DNA of 64,000 nt, taken from positions 144,942 to 208,941 of the forward strand of contig CAVUYZ010000005.1 in assembly GCA_963745865.1 (NCBI GenBank). The letters are read 5' to 3'. Made by a program: the position numbers and the translations under genes. The stretch is from JAHEDH01 sp963745865. GTDB lineage: Bacteria; Actinomycetota; Acidimicrobiia; Spongiisociales; ZC4RG35. Position 1 is the first letter of the stretch; every line of letters starts with the position of its first letter. Below the pieces are notes generated by a model. That model ran no database searches. It had not been told where the DNA came from and saw only the letters and a program-made list of their open reading frames with translations. Positions 63,276 to 64,000 of the stretch are shown here, piece after piece.

Positions 63276-63944
63276 CTATTCCGCGACGATGCCCAGGTAG
63301 ATGAGTACCGCCCGCACTCGACGGTTGAGGTCGTCGGTGGGAGGGAGGTCGAGTTTCGTGAAGATGGCGTTGATGTGCTTCTCGACCGAGCGAGCCGAGA
63401 TGAAGAGCGCCTCGCCGATCGCAGCGTTGCTCCCGCCATTCGACATCTCGGCCAGAACTTCCCGCTCCCGTCCGGTGAGACGGTCGAGTACCGACGACGC
63501 CTTGCCGGTCTTGGACTCGATCAGTGCATCCATCACTCGCGGATCGACCACAGAGCCGCCCTCTGCCACCCGCCGAATTGCGGCGCCCAATTCGTCGAGG
63601 TCTGCGACCCGTTCCTTGAGCAGATACGCCCGACCTTCAGACCCCTGTTCGAAGAGATTCATCGCGTAGCCGGGCTCTGCGTACTGGCTGAGCACCACGA
63701 CACCGATGTCGGGGAAGCTCGCCCGGATCTGGTTGGCGGCCCTGATTCCCTCATCGGTCTGCGTCGGTGGCATGCGGATGTCCGTGATGACCACGTCGGG
63801 CCGGTAATTGTCTACCGCAGCGAGCAGCTCGTCGAAGGACTCACATTCCTCGAGCAGCTCGAGCTCTTCGTCAAGCGCCAGCAACGCGCTGATGCCTTCA
63901 CGCATCAGGAAGCTGTCCTCCGCAAGAACGATTCGCAGTGTCAC
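63276..63944 (-). CDS. NarL/FixJ-family response regulator
   Basis: 222 residues from a GTG at 63944. Receiver: IVLAEDSFLMREGISALLAL, VVITDIRMPPTQTDEGIRAA (phospho-Asp), YLLKERVADLDELG. LuxR-type DNA-binding: LTGREREVLAEMSNGGSNAA, ISARSVEKHINAIFTKLDL. The receiver is closely similar to that of the cyclase fusion at 57279 (shared TDIRMPP, EGI.AA and YLLK.RV blocks), so both may be phosphorylated by the same kinase pair. It is upstream of the CheY-like gene on the same strand. Confidence 0.93.
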   Translation of the reverse strand: MTLRIVLAEDSFLMREGISALLALDEELELLEECESFDELLAAVDNYRPDVVITDIRMPPTQTDEGIRAANQIRASFPDIGVVVLSQYAEPGYAMNLFEQGSEGRAYLLKERVADLDELGAAIRRVAEGGSVVDPRVMDALIESKTGKASSVLDRLTGREREVLAEMSNGGSNAAIGEALFISARSVEKHINAIFTKLDLPPTDDLNRRVRAVLIYLGIVAE

Positions 63945-64000
63945 CGCCGGATCGTAACCCGATGTGGGCTGCGGGTAGGTGCGACGGAGAAGGCTGGTGT

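Overview
The window comes from a high-GC actinobacterium. Several markers support this: a WhiB regulator, a DivIVA-like coiled-coil protein, a UPF0182 membrane protein, a wax ester synthase, DUF4235, DUF421 and DUF6131-like membrane proteins, and an initiator tRNA with a C1:U72 mismatch and no encoded CCA. The overall gene set (SARP/nSTAND fusion proteins, several 7TM-type sensor kinases, a fadD-livHMKFG cluster) resembles Acidimicrobiia, but nothing in the window fixes the species.

Layout. 1-19.8 kb is a housekeeping block: sdhC (partial), whiB-like, tatA, peroxiredoxin, an inactive-looking metalloprotease homologue, moaE, an acyl-CoA synthetase followed by a branched-chain-amino-acid-type ABC importer (livH, livM, livK, livF, livG), bioY, a PDZ/Lon-like protease, a DivIVA-domain protein, a UPF0182 protein, a ferredoxin and a redoxin. 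Many genes between 5 and 19.8 kb carry single-base frameshifts, mostly +1, and one carries an in-frame stop. This pattern looks more like local sequence error than gene decay. A REP-like palindromic repeat array separates livF from livG. At 19.9 kb lies an initiator tRNA-Met. The last 33 bases of the repeat it shares with its surroundings recur exactly at 26.66 kb, so 19.96-26.69 kb is read as an integrated island. It holds an IS481-family element, a small secreted protein, a sensor kinase/response regulator pair, a lipoprotein and an AhpD-like protein.

26.7-41 kb holds an HD-GYP/LuxR protein, a flavin monooxygenase, one very large SARP-cyclase-pseudokinase-nSTAND-WD40 protein (one frameshift), secreted proteins and lipoproteins, a small protein with internal repeats, and a wax ester synthase with a zinc-ribbon neighbour. 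41.2-46.4 kb is gene-poor with recognisable wreckage: a ZIP-like transporter, a UbiB C-terminus and a SpoIIE-type phosphatase fragment. An intact GH13 trehalose-synthase-like gene sits among them. 46.4-49.5 kb is a run of small membrane and PRC-barrel proteins, including two very short ORFs. 49.5-54.5 kb carries a broken pterin-dehydratase/VOC gene, a VOC protein, an ArsR-permease-thioredoxin operon, a CPBP protease and an adenosine deaminase.

The last 9.5 kb is the most interesting part. A leftward set (cNMP-binding protein, MBL-fold hydrolase, second cNMP-binding protein) faces a rightward operon that encodes a response regulator fused to an adenylate cyclase and two sensor kinases. These are followed by two leftward response regulators. 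The two kinases are complementary ruins: the first keeps the phospho-acceptor His but has lost the ATP-binding motifs, and the second keeps the ATP-binding motifs but has Asp in place of the His. I read this as a candidate split (obligate heteromeric) histidine kinase coupled to cyclic-nucleotide signalling.
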